From NCBI RefSeq assembly GCF_011806425.1, contig NZ_JAATOV010000006.1, forward strand, positions 1-64,000: a DNA stretch of 64,000 nucleotides, in the 5' to 3' direction. The translations under genes were made by a program, and so were the position numbers. The notes under the pieces were generated by a model, which made no database searches, had not been told where the DNA came from, and worked only from the letters and a program-made list of their open reading frames with translations. The DNA comes from Thalassospira lucentensis (GTDB lineage Bacteria > Pseudomonadota > Alphaproteobacteria > Rhodospirillales > Thalassospiraceae). Shown here piece by piece: positions 11,237 to 19,913 of the stretch; position 1 is the stretch's first letter, and every line of letters starts with the position of its first letter.

Positions 11237-11584
11237 ATGGCCATCGTTCGTAAAAATCCGCTGAAACTCAACAAGCTGCAGCTTCGTACTCTTGTGCTGG
11301 CACAGATCATCGCCAAGGATCCCAATTCAGGCAAGATTGACGAGGCCACCGGCGAAGGCACCCTGTTGCGTGTTCCCCATGCCCATGGCGATCACGTCCA
11401 TGTGGGGCAGTTCACGGTTTCTGCCCGCGACGCCAGCGGTTTTGAAAACCCGGCCGTTTGGGTGGCCCTGACCCGCAAAGGTCTGGTCAAGGAAGGCTAT
11501 CCGGGCAGCCTCGTTCTGACCAAGGAAGGCATGGAATATGACACCGGCCTTGGCGATCATTTCCTCGAAGAAAGCGATCACTAA
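11237..11584 (+). CDS. Conserved hypothetical protein
   Basis: A 115-residue soluble protein that I do not recognise by function. It has a basic N terminus, a His-rich segment (VPHAHGDHVHVG, about residues 47-58) that could bind a metal, and an LTRKGLVKEGYPGSLVLTKEGM stretch resembling the wing of a winged helix. No signal peptide or membrane helix. It is followed by a strong terminator, and reading frame and codon use look real. No nearby gene suggests a partner. Confidence 0.7.
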   Translation: MAIVRKNPLKLNKLQLRTLVLAQIIAKDPNSGKIDEATGEGTLLRVPHAHGDHVHVGQFTVSARDASGFENPAVWVALTRKGLVKEGYPGSLVLTKEGMEYDTGLGDHFLEESDH

Positions 11585-11611
11585 GCCGATCACGCCGGTT
11601 TCTGATACGAC

Positions 11612-11637
11612 AAAGCCCCGCAGTTGCGGGGCTTTTT
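11612..11637 (+). terminator. Rho-independent terminator
   Basis: A perfect 10-bp stem (AAGCCCCGCA / TGCGGGGCTT) with a 2-base loop runs into TTTTT. It ends the 11237-11584 gene and faces the convergent gene at 11668. Confidence 0.88.
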
Positions 11638-11667
11638 GCGTAACGGGTCTAACGGGAAGGGGGGATG

Positions 11668-12771
11668 TTATTTCACCCGAATGAATTTGCCGTCTTGGAT
11701 GGTCACGAAATAGATATCGCGGTTGCCATCGCCAAACTGATCAAATTCCAAGTCCTGATTAAGACCCGGTTGTGCAGGCAGTTTTTCAAGCGCATCGGCA
11801 AGGGTTTGATCAGGATGTTTGGTTTTCATCGCCGCAAACAGAACCGTTGCCGCGTCATAGGTCAAAACCGATGTATAGCCCGGCACCTCATCAAACATCG
11901 CTTTGTAATCGGCAATGAATTTCTGAAAACGCGGATTGGTATCATATCGGTCATAGGCCTGAACCAGTTCCATCCGCTCGACCGCTTCGCCACCTTGGGC
12001 AATAAGCCCCTCTGTTCCGGCCCATTCGGCTGCGGATAGGGGGATATCAGGTGAAATTTTGCGGATTTCCTTGGCAAGTTTTGCGCTATCGGCCCCATTG
12101 GTGATCAGCACAATCGCATCGGGATCATCCGCCAAAAGGTCGCGCGCCACATCGGAAAGCGGCGTGTCATCGGTGTTGATCCAGATTTTGGAAATCACCC
12201 GCCCGTCAAGGCCATCAAATTCAAGCAAGAATTCCTGATACCAGCTTTCGGTAAAGGCCTCGTTCTGGCCATCGAGCACCGTGGCAACCCGTTCGCGGCC
12301 AAGTGCGATATTGCGCCTTGCATAGGCGCGGGCATTTTCACGGGTTGTCGTGTTCATGCGAAACAAATTGTCGCGGTAACCGGCAAATTCGGCGGCCGAA
12401 ACCGTGGGCGACACGGTCACGATATCAAGCTCGTTAATCACCGGCAGCATCGCCATCCCGATGGAGCTGATAATCGGGCCGACAATCGCATCAACGCCAA
12501 TATCCTTAAATTCCCGCACAATTTTTTGTGCTTCTTTGGGGTCTTTAAGGTCATCACGTGGGAAAATTTCAATCATCCGGCCATCAATGCCGCCGTCATC
12601 GTTGATCTGTGCCGCCGCGAGTTTCAGCGCGTTTAACGACGTCGTTCCGGTATCGGCACCCGCACCGGTTAATTCGGCAATGAAACCAATTTTAATCGGC
12701 CCGGACTCATCACAGGCCGTAACAAGAAAACACCCGATAAAAAGGGCAACCACGTTCCTGATAAACTTCAT
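11668..12771 (-). CDS. Branched-chain amino acid type ABC substrate-binding lipoprotein
   Basis: A 367-residue periplasmic binding protein of the LivK/LIV-BP type. Residues 1-20 are a lipoprotein signal with lipobox LVTAC, so the mature protein is probably tethered by its Cys. It then starts IKIGFIAELTGAGADTG, the classical first strand and ligand loop, and continues through ALKLAAAQINDDGGIDGR. The start at 12771 is set by the signal peptide; a longer frame to 12846 is untranslatable-looking. No permease or ATPase gene is adjacent, so it is either an orphan receptor or shares a transporter encoded elsewhere. Confidence 0.85.
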   Translation of the reverse strand: MKFIRNVVALFIGCFLVTACDESGPIKIGFIAELTGAGADTGTTSLNALKLAAAQINDDGGIDGRMIEIFPRDDLKDPKEAQKIVREFKDIGVDAIVGPIISSIGMAMLPVINELDIVTVSPTVSAAEFAGYRDNLFRMNTTTRENARAYARRNIALGRERVATVLDGQNEAFTESWYQEFLLEFDGLDGRVISKIWINTDDTPLSDVARDLLADDPDAIVLITNGADSAKLAKEIRKISPDIPLSAAEWAGTEGLIAQGGEAVERMELVQAYDRYDTNPRFQKFIADYKAMFDEVPGYTSVLTYDAATVLFAAMKTKHPDQTLADALEKLPAQPGLNQDLEFDQFGDGNRDIYFVTIQDGKFIRVK

Positions 12772-12828
12772 TCCACGCCTTACACTTATCGTTGTTATTG
12801 TTGTTGCATCCCAATCCCCATCAGGATG

Positions 12829-12865
12829 CTGTCGGGTAATCTGCAATGTTTCTTTTACCCGACAG
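12829..12865. other. 11-bp inverted repeat between two minus-strand genes
   Basis: CTGTCGGGTAA at 12829-12839 pairs perfectly with TTACCCGACAG at 12855-12865. It lies after the CDP-alcohol phosphotransferase gene and before the binding-protein gene. There is no T run, so it may be a Rho-linked terminator, mRNA-protecting stem or an operator. Confidence 0.45.
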
Positions 12866-12934
12866 TTGTTCGATATGGCATTCTACCTTGGGTGGTTCAA
12901 GGGTGATCGTGGCAGAAATAGTGCCAAACACGGC

Positions 12935-13570
12935 TTAGCCAAAATCACGGCGGGCTTGTAATACGCGGCCAAATGTCGTCATCAGGCACAAAGCCCCAAA
13001 CACCCCGGCAATCTGCGGAAACCATTTCGGAAACACACAGATCAGGCATAAAACAAGGATGGTCTCGCTGCCTTCGGTGATCCCGGTCAGGTAAAAGAAG
13101 CTCTTTTTGCCTTGCGCGTCGTGATTGCGGCCTTGTTTGGCGGCAACAATCGCATAGGCCAAAAAGCTTGATCCCGTGCCGACAAAACAGAAAATCAAAA
13201 ACGCCGCCATAAGCGCGTGTTCGGGCCGTCCAATGGCAAACGCAAGGATGATGCCCGAATAAAACAGGAAATCGGCAACAATGTCGTAATAGCCGCCAAG
13301 ATCGCTTTCCTGGCTTTTGGCCTGTGGATGGCGCGACCGCGGGGCCGCATGGCGCGCAACCGCCCCATCCAACCCATCCATGATACGGCTGGCAAGGATA
13401 AGCCCAAGGGCAACGTAATCAAGCTGAAGCACCAGCGCACAGGCCGCCAAAAGGCCCAGGAAAAAGCCAAAACCCGTTACGATGTTTGGCGTGATGCCGG
13501 TCCCCGACAGGGTTCTGGCAACCGCATTGAGCGGCTTATCAATCAGTGGGCGCAGACGGGCATCAAACAT
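12935..13570 (-). CDS. CDP-alcohol phosphatidyltransferase family protein
   Basis: A 211-residue integral membrane enzyme that would join a CDP-activated lipid or alcohol to a second alcohol. The signature D-x2-D-G-x2-A-R is seen as DGLDGAVAR preceded by MD, and the second half G-x3-D-x3-D as GGYYDIVAD. The link between AR and that Gly is 18 residues (HAAPRSRHPQ...DL) instead of the usual 8-9, an insertion that adds charge at the active-site mouth. About six membrane helices. The substrate is unknown. ATG 13570 is preferred to the TTG just before it. Confidence 0.83.
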   Translation of the reverse strand: MFDARLRPLIDKPLNAVARTLSGTGITPNIVTGFGFFLGLLAACALVLQLDYVALGLILASRIMDGLDGAVARHAAPRSRHPQAKSQESDLGGYYDIVADFLFYSGIILAFAIGRPEHALMAAFLIFCFVGTGSSFLAYAIVAAKQGRNHDAQGKKSFFYLTGITEGSETILVLCLICVFPKWFPQIAGVFGALCLMTTFGRVLQARRDFG

Positions 13571-13750
13571 CAAAATATCATCCGGTTAAACCATTTGCTG
13601 CGCGACTATAAGCGCAACGCAACCGAATTGAAAATGACAGGATGTAACTGCGCCGTGATCACGCCAAACATCGGACGGCTTGGGGTATAAACGAACGCAT
13701 GTCCGGGCGGATGCCCCCAAAGATATAAGCCCGTACCTTAACGAATGGCT

Positions 13751-14461
13751 TTATCCGCGTAGATCTTGCAATCGTTGGCGCTGTTTGCCGTTTTCATCGA
13801 AATTGTCCGGCGCCATCCAGGCTTCAAACGCCGCGCGGATTGCGGGCCATTCGGTGTCGATGATCGAAAACCATGCGGTGTCGCGGTTGCGCCCCTTATA
13901 GACAATCGCGTTGCGAAACGTCCCTTCATAGGTAAAGCCATATCGCGTCGCCGCCGCCCGTGACGGGGCATTTTGATCATCGCATTTCCACTCGTACCGA
14001 CGATAGCCCAACTCATCAAAGGCCCGTTTCATCATCAGATACATGGCCTCTGTCCCGCCAATGGTCTGCGACAGGGCCAGGGCATAGTTGATGTTGCCAA
14101 CCTCAACCACGCCATTGGTCGTATCAATGCGCATAAAGGCGGCAAGCCCCACGGCCTTGTTGCTGGCCTTGTCAATAATCGCATGCAACATCGGATCATT
14201 CCCTGCTGCCATACCTTCAAGCCATGCCTTATAAGCCTCAAAATCGTCAAACGCGGATGTCGAAAGATAGGTAAATCGACCGCCATCCGTGGCCACCTTG
14301 TTGGCCTCAAACAGATGCCGTGCATCGCGTGCCACATCAATCGGGCTGACAATCACATGATCACCAACCATGTCGCTGCGGGGTGGCGTCTCACAGCCGT
14401 GCCAGTTTTCAACCGGATGGCCAACTGGGTTACCAAATTCGTCTTTGTGGGGCGTGGTCAT
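13751..14461 (-). CDS. GNAT family N-acetyltransferase (RimL-like)
   Basis: A 236-residue acetyltransferase. The fold is visible from HLFEANK to the acetyl-CoA region, and the family segment GTEAMYLMMKRAFDELGYRRYEWKCDDQNAPSRAA closely follows the RimL-type pattern, then RYGFTYEGTFRNAIVYKGRNRDTAWFS. The target is unknown (small amine or protein N terminus). I placed the start at 14461, where the family-like DEFGNPVGHPV begins; an ATG at 14503 adds 14 hydrophobic residues and cannot be excluded. Ribosome binding sites are weak for both. Confidence 0.82.
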   Translation of the reverse strand: MTTPHKDEFGNPVGHPVENWHGCETPPRSDMVGDHVIVSPIDVARDARHLFEANKVATDGGRFTYLSTSAFDDFEAYKAWLEGMAAGNDPMLHAIIDKASNKAVGLAAFMRIDTTNGVVEVGNINYALALSQTIGGTEAMYLMMKRAFDELGYRRYEWKCDDQNAPSRAAATRYGFTYEGTFRNAIVYKGRNRDTAWFSIIDTEWPAIRAAFEAWMAPDNFDENGKQRQRLQDLRG

Positions 14462-14597
14462 GGGGCGCACTTTTTCTGGTTGTTGGGGCAATGTGATCAG
14501 CATGATGAAAATCGCCCACCTAATCCAGTACCAGTTTTGCAAACATCATCGGTCCAATAAAAACGGCCGATCAAAGGTGCGTACAAAATGTGCCCAC

Positions 14598-14629
14598 AAA
14601 AAAGCCCCCGCATTGTGTAATGCGGGGGC
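14598..14629 (-). terminator. Terminator of the peptide-transport operon
   Basis: On the minus strand an 11-bp stem (GCCCCCGCATT / AATGCGGGGGC, 4-base loop) is followed by TTTTTT. It lies 40 bases after the stop of the carboxypeptidase gene and closes the operon that begins near 21740. Confidence 0.88.
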
Positions 14630-14667
14630 CGATATGGTGGGTGCGAAGCGTCCGGTTACCTAATCGA

Positions 14668-16428
14668 TCAGGCCGATGCCGCCATCAATTTTTGATGGGC
14701 GTCATAGGCGGCGACAACGGTTTCCATCTGTGCGGTATGCCCGGCGATAAACGCATCGCCATAGATGGTTTCGTCTGGATATTCCGTAATCAGCGTCAGC
14801 GGAACATCATGACGATCATCAACCGAAATCATGCATGGGAAACCATTAATGATGTCAAAGCCGGTGTCGCCCGCATGGGTGCGATACAGGTCAATCTGGG
14901 CATTGTTGAAATCCAGCAATCCCGGCACGGTTGCAAGGTGCTTGGTCACCAGATCAATGAATGCCATCGCATGATCGGTCCATGCTTCATGGTGCCGCAT
15001 GATCAGGAAGAACCCCTTGGGCAGGGTCCACATGCCAAAGCCACGCGGAACGTACCCCGACAACGGACGGGTCCATTCATGTGATGGATAACCATGCAAG
15101 TTGACATGAAGTTGCGCCTTGCTGATGTCCTGCGCCTTTTGGCGGATTTCCTTTTCCAACAGCGGCTTGTTGTTGGCCGCCGTTCGGTATTCCAGATCAT
15201 CGCCAAGCGCTGTATAGCGTGCCGCATGATGCATATGGCGCGGGTTATCAACAATCAGGCGCTGATGCAGGGCATAGCCATCCGGGTTTTCCAATGGCGA
15301 AATCGTGAAATGCGCCCCATCGCGCAGGGCCAGTTTCTGCGCCCCGCGAAGCGCACCGGACGGGCCGGTGATTTCGTTGGGATGTTGCCCACCACTGATC
15401 ATGATCGGGATATCGGTCCCGGTTCGGTAACGGGCATTGATGATGCGCCCGGATCGTGATTGGGCGCTAAAGATCTCGCCGTCAATTTTGCCAAGTTCTT
15501 CGGCGATCTGTGCGCTGGTCAACGGATCGGTCGCGGTATCAAGGTCTTGACGCGGACCTGTGATTTCACCGGTGACAAGCGGGCGGTTTTCGACCGTGAC
15601 GGTCAATTGGTCTGTGCCGGTTTTGATTTCCGGTACGATCTGACCGGGCTGCAAACCACGATCGCCCAGCGGACGACCTGATTTTACCTGAAACAGTTCA
15701 AGCAGCGCGAAATAGAAATCTTCATGCAGGGCTTCGTGCAGGCTGATTTCTTCATGCCCATGGGCGATGACGTGATCCTGACCGGGCAGCTCGACCGTGA
15801 TGTTTAGTTCATCAAAATACGGCTCGGTTGATCCCCAATCGTGCGCCGCAATCGCCTGCATGGTTTGGGCAAACAGGGTTTCGTAATCCGTATCAATCTG
15901 ATCATCACGAATAACCGTGCCATCACTATCGGTCATCCGAAGCCAGCCGGTCGGCGACAGGTGGGTTTCATTGATGACGTCTTGATGCAGGCGGTTTGGT
16001 GCAAACACCTCGTGGGTGGTGGTTGTGCCATCGGCCTGTGTCAGGCTGACATCATAAATACCATCGGTGCGCGTTCCGGCGACGAACGTGATCTTGGCAT
16101 CCCCAACAAGGGCCGCCAAGGGATAGGTTTCAAGCAAAAACCGATTATCGGCCGCCGCATCATTGCGCGGATAGGTCACCCGGATGTCGGTATAAGATTG
16201 GGCCGCGATATCAATTTCTTCGAGGAAGAAATGCAAAAGCGGCTTATAGGCACTTCTGATCTGCGCCTTGATCCCGTGCTTGGCAAAGGCGGCCTCGGCG
16301 GCACGGCGAGTCGGGGCATCGTTAAACACCCATGCCTCAATCCCCCAGCCCTGATGGGCCGGGGTTGAAAGGTCACTGATCAGGATGTCGATGGTCCGTG
16401 GTAGGCTGGTGGCGAAAATACGGGTCAT
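14668..16428 (-). CDS. M14 family zinc carboxypeptidase
   Basis: A 586-residue protein whose C-terminal half (from about residue 320) is an M14 metallopeptidase: zinc ligands H-x2-E in GGQHPNEITGPSG and His in LHVNLHGYPSHEW. The N-terminal 300 residues are a family-specific region without a known name to me. No signal peptide, so it acts in the cytosol, probably trimming peptides imported by the transporter encoded just upstream. Its ATG overlaps the dppC stop by four bases (ATGA), so the two are translationally coupled. This makes it the last gene of the operon. Confidence 0.82.
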   Translation of the reverse strand: MTRIFATSLPRTIDILISDLSTPAHQGWGIEAWVFNDAPTRRAAEAAFAKHGIKAQIRSAYKPLLHFFLEEIDIAAQSYTDIRVTYPRNDAAADNRFLLETYPLAALVGDAKITFVAGTRTDGIYDVSLTQADGTTTTHEVFAPNRLHQDVINETHLSPTGWLRMTDSDGTVIRDDQIDTDYETLFAQTMQAIAAHDWGSTEPYFDELNITVELPGQDHVIAHGHEEISLHEALHEDFYFALLELFQVKSGRPLGDRGLQPGQIVPEIKTGTDQLTVTVENRPLVTGEITGPRQDLDTATDPLTSAQIAEELGKIDGEIFSAQSRSGRIINARYRTGTDIPIMISGGQHPNEITGPSGALRGAQKLALRDGAHFTISPLENPDGYALHQRLIVDNPRHMHHAARYTALGDDLEYRTAANNKPLLEKEIRQKAQDISKAQLHVNLHGYPSHEWTRPLSGYVPRGFGMWTLPKGFFLIMRHHEAWTDHAMAFIDLVTKHLATVPGLLDFNNAQIDLYRTHAGDTGFDIINGFPCMISVDDRHDVPLTLITEYPDETIYGDAFIAGHTAQMETVVAAYDAHQKLMAASA

Positions 16429-17279
16429 CGTGATGTCCTGCCAGTCGGGTCAAGACTATCGCGCAGCCAATCCCCCAAAAGGTTCAGGCCAAGCACCGTC
16501 AAAAGAATGGCAAGGCCGGGGAATACCGAAACCCACCACGCATTTTGCAAATAGGTCCGACCATCGGCCAGCATGCCGCCCCAACTTGGAATAAGCGGAT
16601 CAACGCCAAGACCCAAAAACGTCAGGCTACTTTCAAGCAGGATGTTATTGGCGACATTCAGCGTCATCAAAACAATCACCGGCCCGATCAAGTTCGGTAG
16701 CAAATGACGGAACAGGATATGAATATCCTTAACCCCGATCGCCTGTGCTGACTGGATAAATTCCCGATCACGAAGGGATAAAACCGACCCACGCACCAGA
16801 CGCGCATATTGCACCCACTGCGAAATGATCAGCAAAATGATCATGTTGGTCAAACCGCCCCCGACAATGGCGATAAACGTAATCGCCAGCAGGATAAAGG
16901 GCAGGGCAAGTTGCACATCGGCAAAGCGCATGACAATCATGTCCCAGAACCCGCGGTAATAGCCCGCGACAAGCCCCATGATCACACCGATCACAACGGC
17001 ACCCGCAACCGACAAAACGCCGACCTGAAGCGATATTTTACCGCCCATTACCACACGGGCCAAAACATCGCGGCCAAGCGGATCGGTGCCAAAAATATGG
17101 GCCGGATCGGTAAAGGGGGCGGTCAGCCGGGCCATCAGATTGATTTTGTCGCCGCCATCTGGGAACAGAAGGCCGGAAAACAAAACCGCAAGGCAGATCC
17201 CACCGGTCAGCAACACACCAAGAATGAATTCCAGATTTTTATACCGCTTGAAACGCGCGGATTTGGCAATGGCTGTCAT
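16425..17279 (-). CDS. Dipeptide/oligopeptide ABC transporter permease (DppC type)
   Basis: The 284-residue second permease of a Dpp/Opp-type importer. An N-terminal helix follows a short cytosolic tail, and the N-terminal segment HIFGTDPLGRDVLARVVMGGKISL is the DppC hallmark. The EAA loop is REFIQSAQAIGVKDIHILFRHLLPN. Five to six membrane helices. GGAGTAACCCCG precedes the ATG. It follows dppB after only five bases and overlaps the carboxypeptidase gene by four. Confidence 0.93.
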   Translation of the reverse strand: MTAIAKSARFKRYKNLEFILGVLLTGGICLAVLFSGLLFPDGGDKINLMARLTAPFTDPAHIFGTDPLGRDVLARVVMGGKISLQVGVLSVAGAVVIGVIMGLVAGYYRGFWDMIVMRFADVQLALPFILLAITFIAIVGGGLTNMIILLIISQWVQYARLVRGSVLSLRDREFIQSAQAIGVKDIHILFRHLLPNLIGPVIVLMTLNVANNILLESSLTFLGLGVDPLIPSWGGMLADGRTYLQNAWWVSVFPGLAILLTVLGLNLLGDWLRDSLDPTGRTSR

Positions 17280-17284
17280 CGGGG

Positions 17285-18208
17285 TTACTCCGTTCTGATC
17301 CGCGGATCGATCAGCCCATAGGCAATATCGACCAGAAGGTTCACACCAACAATCAACAAGGACAGAACCGTAATGACGGCCTGCAAGACCGGATAGTCAC
17401 GTCCGCCAACCGCGTCAAAGGCAAGCGTGCCAAGACCCGGCCAGTTAAACACGCGCTCAACCACAACAATGCCGCCCAAAAGCCCACCAAATTGCAGGCC
17501 GAAATACGTGATCAGCGGGATCGCACAGTTGCGCAACGCATGCTTATACAGCACCGTCGTTTCCGAAAGCCCCTTGGCGCGCGCGACCATGATGTATTGC
17601 GATTGCATGGTTTCAAGCATCGATGTCCGAACAAGGCGCACATTGGTCGCGGTCAGGATGATGCCCATGGTCAGGGCCGGCATCAAGAAGCTTGCAAATC
17701 CATCCATGCCGCTTGGCGGCAACAACTGGAAGGTAATGGAAAACAAAAGAACCAGCATGATCGCCAGCCAGAAGTTCGGGAATGACAGCCCAACCAGCGA
17801 AATAATCCGGATGAACTGATCGGCCCATTTGCCGCGCGAAACAGCTGCCTTGATGCCAAGCGGGATCGAAACCACGATTGACACAAACATCGACGCAAAG
17901 GCCAGCATCAATGTGGCTGGCAGCGCACTTTTAATCAGGTCGATAACCGGGGTGCCGCCCAAAAATGAACGCCCGAAATCAAGCGTGAAAATGCCAATGA
18001 AAAAGTCGGCATATTGCACGAAAAATGGCTTGTTGACGCCCAGTGCTTCGCGAATACGGGCAAGGTCATCTTCGGTGATGCTGCCTGCACCCTGCGCAAG
18101 CATCAATGCCGGATCACCGGTCAGGCGAATGGCAAAGGACACCACAAGTGTGACGGCGACGATCACAAAGACGGCTTGTAAAAAGCGTTTAATCAGAAAT
18201 CCGGCCAA
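17285..18208 (-). CDS. Dipeptide/oligopeptide ABC transporter permease (DppB type)
   Basis: The 307-residue first permease. Typical features are the N-terminal helix, the DppB segment RIREALGVNKPFFVQYADFFIGIFTLDFGRSF... in the periplasmic loop, and the EAA loop MLETMQSQYIMVARAKGLSE. The start is a TTG at 18208 with AAGGAA eight bases upstream. It is separated from dppA by a strong stem-loop without T run, which probably lets dppA be made in excess of the membrane parts. Confidence 0.92.
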   Translation of the reverse strand: MAGFLIKRFLQAVFVIVAVTLVVSFAIRLTGDPALMLAQGAGSITEDDLARIREALGVNKPFFVQYADFFIGIFTLDFGRSFLGGTPVIDLIKSALPATLMLAFASMFVSIVVSIPLGIKAAVSRGKWADQFIRIISLVGLSFPNFWLAIMLVLLFSITFQLLPPSGMDGFASFLMPALTMGIILTATNVRLVRTSMLETMQSQYIMVARAKGLSETTVLYKHALRNCAIPLITYFGLQFGGLLGGIVVVERVFNWPGLGTLAFDAVGGRDYPVLQAVITVLSLLIVGVNLLVDIAYGLIDPRIRTE

Positions 18209-18237
18209 GGTCTTAATTCCTTAAGCAAACAGAAGGT

Positions 18238-18272
18238 GGGATGCCGCCCGTGTTTGGGGCAGGCGGCATCCC
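18238..18272 (-). other. Stem-loop between dppA and dppB
   Basis: GGGATGCCGCC at 18238-18248 pairs perfectly with GGCGGCATCCC at 18262-18272. No T run follows. Stems of this kind between a binding-protein gene and permease genes usually protect the upstream mRNA from 3' decay. Confidence 0.65.
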
Positions 18273-18280
18273 CTGCTAGA

Positions 18281-19810
18281 TCAGTCTACCGAAACTTCGT
18301 TCAGACGCAGACGGCTGTCCGGGACCGGGGTAAAGTTCTTGACCCGGTCAGACACGCCAAAGATGGCATTGAGGTTATAAAGCGGCATTTCAAGCGCACG
18401 ATCAGCGGCGTATTTCGCGATGTCTTGGAGGATTGCTTCGCGTTTGGCCTGATCGGTAATGGCACGCTGGCTTTCAAGAAGCGCGTCCAATTTTTCATCG
18501 CTGTCATACGGGTTCCATTTTTCGCCCGTGTGATACATCAAATATGCCGTGTTATCGAAATCAAGCGTCCAACCGCCCCAAGACTGCTGGAACATCTCGC
18601 CGGTTTTACCCTGCGGGATGATGTCGTTCAGCATCACGTTGGTTTCATACGGCTTAATGGTCGCGTTCAGGCCGATAATCTGAAGATAGCTGGCAACGGC
18701 CTGCGAAACCTCGTTAAAGGTGGCGTTGTTGCCGCGAATATCGATCTGAATATTGGTGCCCGGTGCAACGCCTGCTTCTTTCAGCAGTTCCTTGGCTTTG
18801 TTCGGATCATACGGCAGCGGCTTCATGTCCGGGTCAAAGCCAAATGACAATTCACCCTGGAAGCTTGCAATTTCGGCTGCCTGGCCGCCCAGAACCGCGT
18901 CAATGATCGCCTTACGGTCAACGCCGTAAATCATTGCTTTACGGACGCGTTCATCCTTGGTGATGCCGTTTGCGGTGTTAAAGCGCAGGGCATAAACCGT
19001 CGGGCTTGCGGTGGTGACAACCTTGATGTTGTCGGCTTCTTCGATTGTCGGGATCATGCCAATTGGAATGGTCGGCGGGATCACAAGATCAACACGACCG
19101 GCCTGCAATTCGGCAACCGCGGTTGATGGTTCGCTGATGAAGCGATAATCAAGATTGGAAAGCTTGGCTTTCTCGCCCCAGAACCCGTCATAGGCTTCAA
19201 GTTTGACGCCCACTTTTGGTTCATAGGAAACCATTTTGAACGGGCCGGTGCCAACCGGATGGGCGTTGAAATAGTCTTCGCCTTTTTCCGCGATGTATTT
19301 TGGCGGCACGATCATCGCGCCATAACCCGCAAGCTTGGTCAAAAGAACCGGGTCGGGCTGGGTCAAATGCATGTCGACGGTGCTGTCATCGATCACTTCG
19401 ATATGATCAATCGCGGCATAGTTTGAACGCTGCGGGCCTTTTTTACCTTCTTCGCCCATCAGGCGGTCAAAGGTGAATTTCACCGCGTCGGCGTTGAACG
19501 GCTCACCATTGTGGAAGGTCACACCTTCACGCAGTTTGAAACGGATGCGCGTACCTTCATCCATCACTTCCCACGACGTTGCCAAACCAGGTACCAGTTT
19601 CGCATCCGGCCCGCGATAGGTCAGGCCATCAAAAATGTTGGTTGCAACCGATGACCAGTTAACCAAAAAGGTATCAACCGGATCCCAGCTGCCCGGATCC
19701 TGCGGCGAGGATACGGTCAATGTGCCATCTGCGTATGCCGGCGAAGCTGCCAGCATGCCACCGGCAACTGCCAGTGCCATGAAAGCCGTACGCATTCCCT
19801 GTTTAATCAT
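18281..19810 (-). CDS. Peptide ABC transporter substrate-binding protein (DppA type)
   Basis: A 509-residue periplasmic family 5 solute-binding protein. Signal peptide at residues 1-26 ending AYA, then DGTLTVSSPQDPGSWDPVDTFL, the family opening, and WEVMDEGTRIRFKLREGVTFHNGEPFNADAVKFTFDR, the typical SBP_bac_5 segment. It should deliver di- or oligopeptides, or another nickel/opine-like solute, to DppBC; the exact ligand is unknown. I set the start at 19810, where GGAG lies upstream and the signal peptide begins; a reading up to 20065 is spurious. Confidence 0.93.
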   Translation of the reverse strand: MIKQGMRTAFMALAVAGGMLAASPAYADGTLTVSSPQDPGSWDPVDTFLVNWSSVATNIFDGLTYRGPDAKLVPGLATSWEVMDEGTRIRFKLREGVTFHNGEPFNADAVKFTFDRLMGEEGKKGPQRSNYAAIDHIEVIDDSTVDMHLTQPDPVLLTKLAGYGAMIVPPKYIAEKGEDYFNAHPVGTGPFKMVSYEPKVGVKLEAYDGFWGEKAKLSNLDYRFISEPSTAVAELQAGRVDLVIPPTIPIGMIPTIEEADNIKVVTTASPTVYALRFNTANGITKDERVRKAMIYGVDRKAIIDAVLGGQAAEIASFQGELSFGFDPDMKPLPYDPNKAKELLKEAGVAPGTNIQIDIRGNNATFNEVSQAVASYLQIIGLNATIKPYETNVMLNDIIPQGKTGEMFQQSWGGWTLDFDNTAYLMYHTGEKWNPYDSDEKLDALLESQRAITDQAKREAILQDIAKYAADRALEMPLYNLNAIFGVSDRVKNFTPVPDSRLRLNEVSVD

Positions 19811-19913
19811 AAAGTTTTCTCCGTTTTTGTTGGTCGTGTGGCGTTTGGGTTGGTGCGAAAAACCGGTGTTCTTATGCGTCGGTTTCTCGGGTGTGGGATG
19901 CCCCAAAGCCGGT

